Source: Taibaiella soli
GTDB taxonomy: Bacteria > Bacteroidota > Bacteroidia > Chitinophagales > Chitinophagaceae
NCBI RefSeq assembly: GCF_003236175.1
Contig: NZ_QKTW01000003.1
Span: 232,298-296,297, forward strand
Length of the DNA: 64,000 bases
Direction of reading: 5' to 3'
The translations under genes and the position numbers were made by a program. Positions 24,938 to 32,767 of the stretch are shown one piece after another. Positions within the stretch are counted from its first letter, which is position 1. Each line of letters begins with the position of its first letter. The notes under the pieces are model-generated. The model worked only from the letters and a program-made list of their open reading frames with translations, made no database searches and was not told the DNA's origin.

Positions 24938-27900
24938 ATGAAAATCACAGAAATTTCAATCAAGCGACCAACCATAGTGGTGGTGGTGTTTACCATTCTC
25001 ACAATGCTGGGTTGGCTGAGTTATAAATCGCTCAATTATGAGCTCCTGCCAAAGTTTTCTTCTCCGGTAGTATCCATTACCACGATCTATCCGGGCGCTT
25101 CTCCAAGTGAAGTGGAAACTTCGGTAACAAAGAAAATTGAAGATGCGGTCGCTTCTATGGAAAACGTGAAGAAGCTTACGTCCAAATCTTCAGAAGGGGT
25201 ATCGTCCGTGATTGTGGAGCTGAACAGTAGTGCCAATGCAGATCTTGGTTTGCAGGATGCACAACGTAAAATCAATACGATTGTTTCAGAACTGCCAGGT
25301 GATGCAAAAACGCCTTCACTCAATAAATTCTCGCTCGACGATCTTCCGATTATGACGCTTGCGGCTACGGCCAATATGCCAAGCGACAAGTTTTACGACC
25401 TGATGGATAAACGCCTTTCTCCGCAACTGTCACGCCTTCCGGGTGTGGCGCAGGTTTCACTGATTGGTGGTCAGGAACGCGAGTTTCAGATCAGCGTGGA
25501 TGCAGACAAACTGAACGCTTATAAAATTTCGCTGCTGCAATTGCGCCAGATTATCACGAATGCCAACATGGACTTCCCAACTGGTAAAGTGAAAACATCT
25601 GATGACCAGATTCTGGTGCGCCTTTCTGGTAAATATAAAGACGTAGCACAGCTGCGTAATCTTGTAATCGCGACACACCCCGATGGTACGCAAGTTCGTT
25701 TGCAGGATGTAGCTGATGTTCAAGACGGACAAAAAGATGCGGAGCGTATTGCCCGTCAGGATGGGACGAACTCTATTGTATTGCAGATCCAGAAACAATC
25801 GGATGCGAATGCTGTAGAAGTAAGTAAAGAAGTCAAGAAGGCAGTAGATCGTTTGCAGAATGAATATGCAGCACAGAAATTGCAAATTACTGTTGCAAAA
25901 GATTCTTCTGAATTTACTCTGGAGTCGGCTGATGCGGTAATTCATGACCTGATGCTGGCGATTGTGCTCGTAGCAGCGGTGATGTTGTTATTCCTCCATA
26001 GTATTCGTAATGCGATCATTGTAATGATTGCGATTCCGATGTCATTGATTGCAACGTTTATTGCGATGAAGATGTTTGGTTTCACACTCAACCTGATGTC
26101 TCTGCTTGGTCTTTCGCTCGTGGTAGGTATCCTTGTGGATGACGCGATTGTGGTACTCGAGAATATTTATCGCCACATGGAAATGGGTAAAAACAAAGTA
26201 CGTGCGGCTTTCGAAGGGGTGAAAGAAATTGGATTTACCGTAACATCTATCACACTCGTAATTGTGATTGTGTTCCTGCCGATTTCTTTGACGAACGAAC
26301 TGGTGTCAAAAATCCTCCGTGAATTCTGTGTGGTGGTAATGACTTCTACGTTGCTGAGTTTGCTGGTTTCCTTTACGGTCGTGCCTTTGCTGTCATCCCG
26401 TTTCGGTAAGCTGGAGCATATCACGGGTAAGAATGCGTTTGAGAAATTCATTCTTTGGTTCGAAAAACAACTCGATACATTCACAAAATGGATGAGCGGT
26501 ATTTTGAAATGGTCGCTGAACCACAAACGTTATGTGATGATTGGTTCTATCGTGCTGCTGGTGGCTTCGTTTATGCTGGTAGGTAAAGGCTATATCGGTG
26601 GTGAATTTATTCCGCAGGGCGACCGTGGTGAATTTATCCTTTCACTGGAATTGCCGAAAGATGCATCTGTAGAACAAACCAACCAGATGGCTTATAAAGC
26701 AGAAGCTTATCTGAAGAAGAAACCAGAAATCATCGCGTTGACCACGACTGTTGGTCAGACAAGTGAAGATGGTTTTGGTGCATCACAATCTACAGCCTAT
26801 AAAGCAGAGATCGACGTGCAGATGATTCCGGAAGAAAAACGCTCCGTGACTTCGGATATTTATGCGGCCCAGATGAAAAAAGAACTGAGTGCTATTCTTA
26901 CAGGTGCTAAGGTGAAAACCACGCCGGTAAGTATTTTGGGTACTGCGCAGAATGCACCGATTGAACTGGTGGTAATGGGCGCAGATCTGGATAGTGCGAT
27001 GGCTTTTGCAAAAGTGGCGATGGCTGAATTGAAGAAAATTGACGGTACGAGTGATGTAAAACTTTCTGTAGAAGATGGTAATCCTGAGATCCGTGTGGAA
27101 GTAGATCGTGATAAAATGTCTGCACTGGGCTTGACTTTGGATCAGGTTGGTGGTACAATGCAAACCGCATTTAGTGGTACTGCTGATGATGCGAAAATGA
27201 AATTCCGCCAGGGCGACTATGAATATGATATCAACCTGAAGTTTGACAACTTCAATCGTAAGAATCTTGCGGACGTTGCGAATATTAGTTTCGTAAACAG
27301 CAGAGGTGAAGTGATTAAACTGTCGCAATTCGCCTCTGTAACAGAAAGTTCAGGTCCAAGCCGTTTAGAACGTCGTGATAAAACTGCATCTGTTTCTGTA
27401 AAATCACAATTGGTAGGTCGTCCTTCTGGTACGGTGGTTGCAGAATTTCAGAAGAAACTGGATGTGCTGAAACGTCCGGCTGGTGTGAGTTACCTGTTTG
27501 GTGGCGATGCAGAAAATCAGGGCGATTCGTTTGGTACACTCGGCGTGGCTTTGCTGATTTCTATTGTGCTCGTGTATCTCATTATGGTGGCGCTGTATGA
27601 TAACTATATGCACCCGTTTGTCGTATTGTTCTCGATTCCGTTGTCATTGATTGGTGCCTTGCTGGCATTGGCTTTGACAAATAACACGCTCAATATCTTC
27701 TCGATCCTTGGTATTATTATGTTGATTGGTCTGGTGGCGAAGAATGCGATTATTCTCGTAGACTTTACGAACCAGATGAAAGCAGAAGGGCAGAGTACAG
27801 ATGAGGCGCTAATTCACGCGAACAACGCACGTCTCCGTCCAATTCTCATGACAACGATTGCGATGGTGATTGGTATGATTCCGATTGCAATGGCTGCAGG

Positions 27901-28126
27901 TGGTACGGGTGCTATTAAGCATGGTCTGGCCTGGGTAATCATTGGTGGTTTGATTTCATCGATGTTCCTGACGCTGATTGTAGTGCCGGTGGTGTACAAA
28001 ATTATCGACGGTATGATGAATAAACTAGGCTTCGGTAAAACCTCTAAGAAAAGACTGGTAACACAGCAATTGAGTTCAAAACTTATTCTTGTTACAAGAC
28101 ATAGTGAAGAAGAAATTGACAACTAA
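24938..28126 (+). CDS. Efflux RND transporter permease (HAE1 type)
   Basis: 1062 residues with the 12-helix RND layout: one N-terminal helix (KITEISIKRPTIVVVVFTIL), a large periplasmic loop, a six-helix block, a second loop and a final five-helix block. The proton-relay Asp pair is in VVGILVDDAIVVLENIY (about residues 400-402). Length and motifs fit a hydrophobe/drug-type pump. It lies 30 bases after the adaptor gene. Regulation by the adjacent MarR is likely. Drug range cannot be inferred. Confidence 0.94.
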   Translation: MKITEISIKRPTIVVVVFTILTMLGWLSYKSLNYELLPKFSSPVVSITTIYPGASPSEVETSVTKKIEDAVASMENVKKLTSKSSEGVSSVIVELNSSANADLGLQDAQRKINTIVSELPGDAKTPSLNKFSLDDLPIMTLAATANMPSDKFYDLMDKRLSPQLSRLPGVAQVSLIGGQEREFQISVDADKLNAYKISLLQLRQIITNANMDFPTGKVKTSDDQILVRLSGKYKDVAQLRNLVIATHPDGTQVRLQDVADVQDGQKDAERIARQDGTNSIVLQIQKQSDANAVEVSKEVKKAVDRLQNEYAAQKLQITVAKDSSEFTLESADAVIHDLMLAIVLVAAVMLLFLHSIRNAIIVMIAIPMSLIATFIAMKMFGFTLNLMSLLGLSLVVGILVDDAIVVLENIYRHMEMGKNKVRAAFEGVKEIGFTVTSITLVIVIVFLPISLTNELVSKILREFCVVVMTSTLLSLLVSFTVVPLLSSRFGKLEHITGKNAFEKFILWFEKQLDTFTKWMSGILKWSLNHKRYVMIGSIVLLVASFMLVGKGYIGGEFIPQGDRGEFILSLELPKDASVEQTNQMAYKAEAYLKKKPEIIALTTTVGQTSEDGFGASQSTAYKAEIDVQMIPEEKRSVTSDIYAAQMKKELSAILTGAKVKTTPVSILGTAQNAPIELVVMGADLDSAMAFAKVAMAELKKIDGTSDVKLSVEDGNPEIRVEVDRDKMSALGLTLDQVGGTMQTAFSGTADDAKMKFRQGDYEYDINLKFDNFNRKNLADVANISFVNSRGEVIKLSQFASVTESSGPSRLERRDKTASVSVKSQLVGRPSGTVVAEFQKKLDVLKRPAGVSYLFGGDAENQGDSFGTLGVALLISIVLVYLIMVALYDNYMHPFVVLFSIPLSLIGALLALALTNNTLNIFSILGIIMLIGLVAKNAIILVDFTNQMKAEGQSTDEALIHANNARLRPILMTTIAMVIGMIPIAMAAGGTGAIKHGLAWVIIGGLISSMFLTLIVVPVVYKIIDGMMNKLGFGKTSKKRLVTQQLSSKLILVTRHSEEEIDN

Positions 28127-28158
28127 TTCCCTCTGAGTATTAATTGTAGATGTTCAAA

Positions 28159-28192
28159 GAAGGCCGGCCTTATTCTTAGGGCTGGCCCTTTT
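28159..28192 (+). terminator. Terminator of the RND efflux operon
   Basis: AAGGCCGGCC pairs with GGCTGGCC-CTT (one G-T pair and one bulged C) across a 10-base loop and is followed by TTTT. It lies 33 bases after the permease stop. Confidence 0.7.
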
Positions 28193-28324
28193 AATGCGGG
28201 AATGTGATGAATGTGGGGAATGCGATAATTGGGTTAATAAGGGAAAAGGTTAAAAAGTTAATAGGTTGATAGGCGTGCCAAACTAAAAGTCAAACGTCGT
28301 AAATGAAATATGAATAACTATTGT

Positions 28325-28876
28325 CACCTGTTTCGTGCCGTGTGCGCGCTCGCGTTTATCATGCTGAGCATAGTCGAAGCATTGCGTTGTGGTCACTCGT
28401 GTTTGTCATGTTGAGGCAACGAAACATCCCGGGTTAAATGTATGTTGCATAGTAGGTGCGAAGGACGCTTCGGGAGTCCTCCTTTGGAGGAGCTAGAGGA
28501 GGCTTAGCACCTGTTTCGTGCTGTGTGCGCGCCCGCGTTTGTCATGCTGAGCGTAGTCGAAGCATTGCGTTGTGGTCACTCGTGTTTGTCATGTTGAGGC
28601 AACGAAACATCCCGCGTCAAATGTATGTTGCATAGTAGGTGCGAGGACGCAGTGAGCGTTCTCCTCCTTCGGAGGAGTAGAGGAGGCTTAGCACCTGTTT
28701 CGTGCTGTGTGCGCGCTCGCGTTTGTCATGCTGAGCGTAGTCGAAGCATTGCGTTGTGGTCACTCGTGTTTGTCATGTTGAGGCAACGAAACGTCCCGCG
28801 TCAAATGTATGTCGCATGGTAGGTGCGAAGGACGCGGTGAGCGTTCTCCTCCTTTGGAGGAGCTAGAGGAGGCCTA
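28325..28876. repeat. Three tandem copies of a roughly 184-bp intergenic repeat
   Basis: Copies run 28325-28507, 28508-28691 and 28692-28876, each beginning CACCTGTTTCGTGC. In order each contains GTCATGCTGAGCGTAGTCGA, a second GTCATGTTGAGGCAACGAAA, and the CTCCTCC-GGAGGAG hairpin followed by TAGAGGAGGC. The third copy runs into ligD and supplies its last codons and its stop. The rest of 28127-28862 holds only the terminator and AT-rich spacer. Confidence 0.93.
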
Positions 28877-30707
28877 GTGTTTTCCTCATATCAATTCCCT
28901 TCTTCAATACAGGCAGCCATAAGTCCCCTTTCTTTTCAACACGTTGCTGAATGGTGTTAATGTTGAATTGATGCGGGTCTAAACCAAATTTTACTTCCTT
29001 CCAATCGAGTGGTGTAGACACTGTGGCACCCGGTTTGGGACGAATGCTGTATGCTGCAGCAAGAGTTTGTCCTTTTTTATTTTGCAGATAATCTATGTAT
29101 AGCTGATCCTTTCGACGTTTGCTGAGTGAACGTTCCAGCGTAGTGAAATCGGGTACGAGGTCGTTGGTCATCTGTGCGATGATGAGTGCAAACTGACGAC
29201 ATTGCTCATAATCATATTTTGCGCCGAGCGGAATGTACACATGCAAACCTGTGGAACCTGATGTTTTACAATAGGATTCTACGCCTGCTCTATCCAGCAC
29301 CTCTTTCACAGCCAGCGCGGTTTGTACCACCTGATCAAAAGTATTGTTGTCTGACGGGTCTAAATCAAGAATGCAATAGTCTGGATTGTCTGGTTTTGTG
29401 GTACGCGAGTTCCATGGATTCATTTCGATACAGCCAAGATTCGCTAAGTAGAGTAGCGTTGGCTTGTCATTACAAACGATATAATCAATGTCCTTATCAT
29501 TACTTTCTGAATGTACTTTAAATGTTTCCACCCAATCAGGTGCGTGTTCGCCAGCATCTTTGTGATAGAAGAATTGTCCATTAATGCCGTTCGGGTTACG
29601 TTTCAGCGATTCCGGACGATTCTTTAAATAGGGAAGAATGTATTTGTACATCCGGTTGTAATAGTCAATCACGTCACCTTTCGTGTAGCCTTCATCGGGC
29701 CAGAATATTTTATCGGTGTTGGTGAAATTTACTTTTTTTGTACCCGTGTCAGGTAGTGTTTTCATAGTACTATTTTTAGCTGTAACAGGTTCTGTTTTTT
29801 CTGTGGCAACCGGCGCTTCCAGTTTTACGTCTTTGGGAGATTTGTCGGTGCGTAATCCTTCAAATACAGGATGACGGCGGTTTCCGTCGCTGGTTATTTC
29901 TGTGAATTTTATCGCGCAGACTAGTTTTGGTTTTACCCAGGTTACCGGTGAATTCACTTTTACTTTTAGCCCGAAAGGATTTGTGTCAGTGATTAAGGGT
30001 TTTAATTGATCATACAAACTTTTTAATGTTTTATCGTCAAACCCCGTTCCCGTATGACCGATGTATTTCAATTTACCTTCTTCGAATGCACCTAGAACAA
30101 GCGCACCAAAATATTTCCTGCCGCCACGCGGTGCGGTGAATCCCGCTATCACGGCTTCATCCGTAAGCATGTGTTTTATCTTGAGCCAATCGCCACCACG
30201 ACTATTTTCATGGTAAGTACTATCCCAGCGTTTCGCAATCATTCCTTCCAATCCTACCTTTTTTACTTCGTTGAAAAAATCGATGCCGTCTTCTTTTACA
30301 TGATCGCAATAGACAATCGTCTGATCTTTGGGCAGTAATTTTTTCAACAGCTCCTTACGATCACTTAGAGGCAAGCCTTCGGTAGATTTTCCATCGAGGC
30401 TCAGCAGATCGAAAACATAGTATTTGAGCGGAACATCGGCATCTGTGCCATATTGTTGCAGCAATTGAAAGCGTGGCACACCGCTATCGTCGAGCGCTAC
30501 GATTTCACCATCGAGAATACAATTATGTTCAATGTTTGAAAGTGCATCTACAACAATCGGATAATTTTTTTCGAATGAAAGACCGTTGCGGGAATACAGG
30601 CGCGAGTTATTTCCTTTGATCTCTGCAATCGCGCGATAGCCATCCCATTTAATTTCAAAAATCCAGTCAGGATCGTTGAATGCTTTGTCGTGAAGCTTTG
30701 CTAGCAT
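28863..30707 (-). CDS. ligD: LigD ATP-dependent DNA ligase and primase-polymerase domains (3' part of split ligD)
   Basis: 614 residues from the ATG at 30707. Residues 1 to about 300 are the ligase with motif I EIKWDGYR (Lys20 is the AMP acceptor) and LKIKHMLTDEAVIAGFT. Residues 325-614 are the polymerase/primase domain (NFTNTDKIFWPDEGYTKGD; LDLDPSDN carries the catalytic Asp pair). The frame remains open for 33 codons above this ATG (ending ...KYKDFIKP), matching the normal PE-LIG linker, so the Met is probably internal and the protein is made by -1 frameshift from the upstream PE frame. The final GLL-stop codons derive from a dispersed repeat. Confidence 0.88.
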   Translation of the reverse strand: MLAKLHDKAFNDPDWIFEIKWDGYRAIAEIKGNNSRLYSRNGLSFEKNYPIVVDALSNIEHNCILDGEIVALDDSGVPRFQLLQQYGTDADVPLKYYVFDLLSLDGKSTEGLPLSDRKELLKKLLPKDQTIVYCDHVKEDGIDFFNEVKKVGLEGMIAKRWDSTYHENSRGGDWLKIKHMLTDEAVIAGFTAPRGGRKYFGALVLGAFEEGKLKYIGHTGTGFDDKTLKSLYDQLKPLITDTNPFGLKVKVNSPVTWVKPKLVCAIKFTEITSDGNRRHPVFEGLRTDKSPKDVKLEAPVATEKTEPVTAKNSTMKTLPDTGTKKVNFTNTDKIFWPDEGYTKGDVIDYYNRMYKYILPYLKNRPESLKRNPNGINGQFFYHKDAGEHAPDWVETFKVHSESNDKDIDYIVCNDKPTLLYLANLGCIEMNPWNSRTTKPDNPDYCILDLDPSDNNTFDQVVQTALAVKEVLDRAGVESYCKTSGSTGLHVYIPLGAKYDYEQCRQFALIIAQMTNDLVPDFTTLERSLSKRRKDQLYIDYLQNKKGQTLAAAYSIRPKPGATVSTPLDWKEVKFGLDPHQFNINTIQQRVEKKGDLWLPVLKKGIDMRKTLGLL

Positions 30708-30767
30708 GGGTTTGATGAAGTCTTTATACTTACCTGGCTTGGTGTCTGCGAATGGATGCTTATAATG

Positions 30768-30817
30768 CGGAACGCGCGGTGGAAGCGGTTCCGGTTTTTC
30801 TATGGCTTTTTTTTTAC
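30768..30817 (-). other. Candidate -1 frameshift site in ligD: A9 run with A_AAA_AAG and downstream hairpin
   Basis: On the minus strand the PE frame reads GTA AAA AAA AAG CCA TAG (30817-30800). The heptamer A_AAA_AAG (30812-30806) is the same as the E. coli dnaX -1 slippery site. A -1 slip gives GCC ATA GAA... which stays open to the LIG-POL stop, yielding 212 + 647 = 859 residues. Twelve bases after the heptamer, CGGAACCGC pairs with GCGcGTTCCG (30793-30768, one bulge). The A9 run (T9 on +, 30807-30815) could equally cause transcriptional slippage, replication indels or a sequencing error. Confidence 0.6.
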
Positions 30818-31441
30818 CGCAGTTTTTGTGGCGACCGTCTTTTTGCTGGCAGCTTTTTTTGCAGCTGTTTTCACTGCACGACCTTCGGTGTACACTAGCG
30901 CCGCTTTAGTAGCAAAATCTTCACTGTCATAAGGTTCGTCGGTGGCGTATTTATCTCTGTGTTTGATGAGTAGCCAGCTTTTATCATCAGTTTTCAAACG
31001 AACCAATGCAAAGTCCCCTTTAAGTTTCCGTCCCTTCATCCTGAATTTGATACTGCCACCTTCCAGCATTTTTCGAAATGCAGCAGCGGTAATTACTTTT
31101 CCTTTTTCATCGATCGGTTCGTAGGTGCCGTGATCCCAGACCGTTACGTTCCCTGCACCGTAATTACCTTTCGGAATCGTTCCTTCGAAGGTTGCATAAG
31201 AAATAGGATGGTCTTCTACCTGCATCGCCAATCGTTTGTCTGCAGGATTCAGCGAAGGTCCTTTTGGAATTGCCCAGCTTTTTAAAGCGCCGTCAAATTC
31301 TAGTCTGAAATCATAATGGAGTCGGCTTGCATGATGTCGTTGCACCACAAAACTGAGCTCAGATCCCGCCTTTTCGGTTTTTCCTTCTGGTTCAGGCGTC
31401 TGTTCAAAATTCCGTTTCTCTTTATACTTTGCCAGGCTCAT
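30800..31441 (-). CDS. ligD: LigD 3'-phosphoesterase domain (5' part of split ligD)
   Basis: 213 residues in this frame. The phosphoesterase (PE) domain at about 30-165 has all the expected active-site residues: QRHHASRLHYDFRLEFDG (His, His, Asp, Arg) and EDHPISYATFEG (third His), plus KGNYGAGNVTVWDHGTY. The tail is Lys/Ala/Thr-rich. It trims 3'-ribonucleotide or phosphate ends in non-homologous end joining. The frame stops at a TAG six bases after the A9 slippery tract. It overlaps ku by 4 bases (ATGA). Confidence 0.9.
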   Translation of the reverse strand: MSLAKYKEKRNFEQTPEPEGKTEKAGSELSFVVQRHHASRLHYDFRLEFDGALKSWAIPKGPSLNPADKRLAMQVEDHPISYATFEGTIPKGNYGAGNVTVWDHGTYEPIDEKGKVITAAAFRKMLEGGSIKFRMKGRKLKGDFALVRLKTDDKSWLLIKHRDKYATDEPYDSEDFATKAALVYTEGRAVKTAAKKAASKKTVATKTAVKKKP

Positions 31442-32217
31442 ACTCTTACTTTTTTACGCGTTTCCAGACTTTCTTTCAGTTGGTCCATAAGGTCTTTAGA
31501 CTTGCTCTGCACCATCTTAAACTTAGGCTGGGACACGGTTTTACCTTTCGCTTTTGCCTCAATTATTTTCATTAATGCAGCAGAATAAGTGTCTTTATAT
31601 TTATCGATGTTGAATTTTTTCGGCGTGAGTTGTGTGATCAGGGATACCGCCATTTTTAATTCAGCGGGTTTCACTTCTGTTTGTTTAGGAAGCGTTAGCT
31701 CTGTTGTGGCGCGAATCTCTTCCGGGAAACGTAGCTTGATTACTTCAATCAGATCACCTTCAGCTTTCAGCATGCAGAAATTTTCCTTAGTTCGCATCAC
31801 AAATGTCCCCAAAGCTACTTTGCCCGTTTCTTTCAAAGCCGCAGCGAGCAATGCATAAGCTCGTTCGCCGCCTTTTGCTGGTTCGCAGTAGTAAGGTGTG
31901 TCGAAGAAATTAGCATCGATTTCTTCTTCTTTCACAAATTCATTGATATCGATTGTTTTGCTTTTCTCCGGACTCGCTTTTTCAAAGTCTGCATCTTCAA
32001 GCACCACATACTCGTCACCGTATTTATAGCCTTTCACAATATTCTCCCATTCTACCACGCGCCCGGTACTTTCATTGACGCGTTGGAATTTAATGTTCGC
32101 ATGATTTTTCTTGTCGAGCATATCAAGATCCAAAGTACTCGACTGAATGGCCGTGTAGATTTTTATGGGAATATTGACGAGGCCGAAGCCAATGGTCCCT
32201 GTCCAAATGGCACGCAT
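31438..32217 (-). CDS. ku: Bacterial Ku protein, DNA-end binding in NHEJ
   Basis: 259 residues. The N-terminal IWTGTIGFGLVNIPIKIYTA and the core beta-barrel with KGYKYGDEYVVLEDADFEKA and TPYYCEPAKGGERAYALL are diagnostic of prokaryotic Ku. The C-terminus is a short basic tail thought to contact LigD. Homodimeric Ku encircles broken DNA ends and recruits LigD. It is the first gene of the ku-ligD operon. Confidence 0.95.
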   Translation of the reverse strand: MRAIWTGTIGFGLVNIPIKIYTAIQSSTLDLDMLDKKNHANIKFQRVNESTGRVVEWENIVKGYKYGDEYVVLEDADFEKASPEKSKTIDINEFVKEEEIDANFFDTPYYCEPAKGGERAYALLAAALKETGKVALGTFVMRTKENFCMLKAEGDLIEVIKLRFPEEIRATTELTLPKQTEVKPAELKMAVSLITQLTPKKFNIDKYKDTYSAALMKIIEAKAKGKTVSQPKFKMVQSKSKDLMDQLKESLETRKKVRV

Positions 32218-32736
32218 AACGATTCGTTTTAATTAAAGTTACTAAAAAAACATGCCTACGTTGATTTCTGATTTGTTGATTTCTGATGTCTGATTTGCTT
32301 GTGTGACCTGTTTTTTGTTGTGTGTCAGGCTTTTAAGGAGTGGGGGATTGCTCGCGGAGGCACAACGGCGCAAATCGGTGAGTTTGGGAATATTTCACGC
32401 AAAGGAAATAAGGGAGCAAAGCTTACAAAAATGGGAGTTGAAATGTTTATGTTGCCTGGCCCATTACGCGTCTCAGTAGGAAATCGGTAAAGACCATGTC
32501 GTCGTGGCGTTGCGAGAGAAATATTTCACGCAAAGGAAATAAAGAGTAAAGTGATCCTACAAAGTGCGGGACCCTTCCTGCGTCAGGGTGACAATCGCGA
32601 GTAATTATGCGAGTACCTGACAGGAAGTGTTTACAAATATGCTTCGTGTCATAGTGCCGTCGTGAGAACCCTTCGACTCTGTTTAAGGTGACAAATGTGA
32701 GTGGGAATTCCACGAGAAAAAATCGTGCCGGAAGTT
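32218..32736. other. Noncoding gap between recQ and ku with short dispersed repeats
   Basis: No gene is visible. The phrase ATTTCACGCAAAGGAAATAA occurs twice (about 32391-32411 and 32521-32541). Other pieces resemble the GTCAT/GAGCG intergenic repeats seen elsewhere. The ku promoter must lie within, near 32218-32300, but I see no clear consensus. Confidence 0.5.
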
Positions 32737-32767
32737 CTCCTCCTTTGGAGGAGCTAGAGGAGGCTTA
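32737..32767. repeat. CTCCTCC-GGAGGAG-CTAG element abutting the recQ stop
   Basis: CTCCTCCTTTGGAGGAGCTA followed by GAGGAGGCTTA. The last three bases are the recQ stop codon on the minus strand. Other copies: 28477-28506, 28661-28690, 28846-28876, 36335-36365 and 50911-50942. Confidence 0.85.

Noticed and set aside
28625-28822. 65-residue open frame inside the 184-bp repeats
   Set aside because: It consists of repeat sequence only, with no start signal or family.
28863-30707. Independent stand-alone ligase-polymerase gene starting at 30707
   Set aside because: The Met is the internal Met of the usual KPMLA linker, the frame is open upstream, and the missing 33 residues are present in the -1 frame. 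A split without the slippery tract is less likely, but a sequencing error cannot be excluded.
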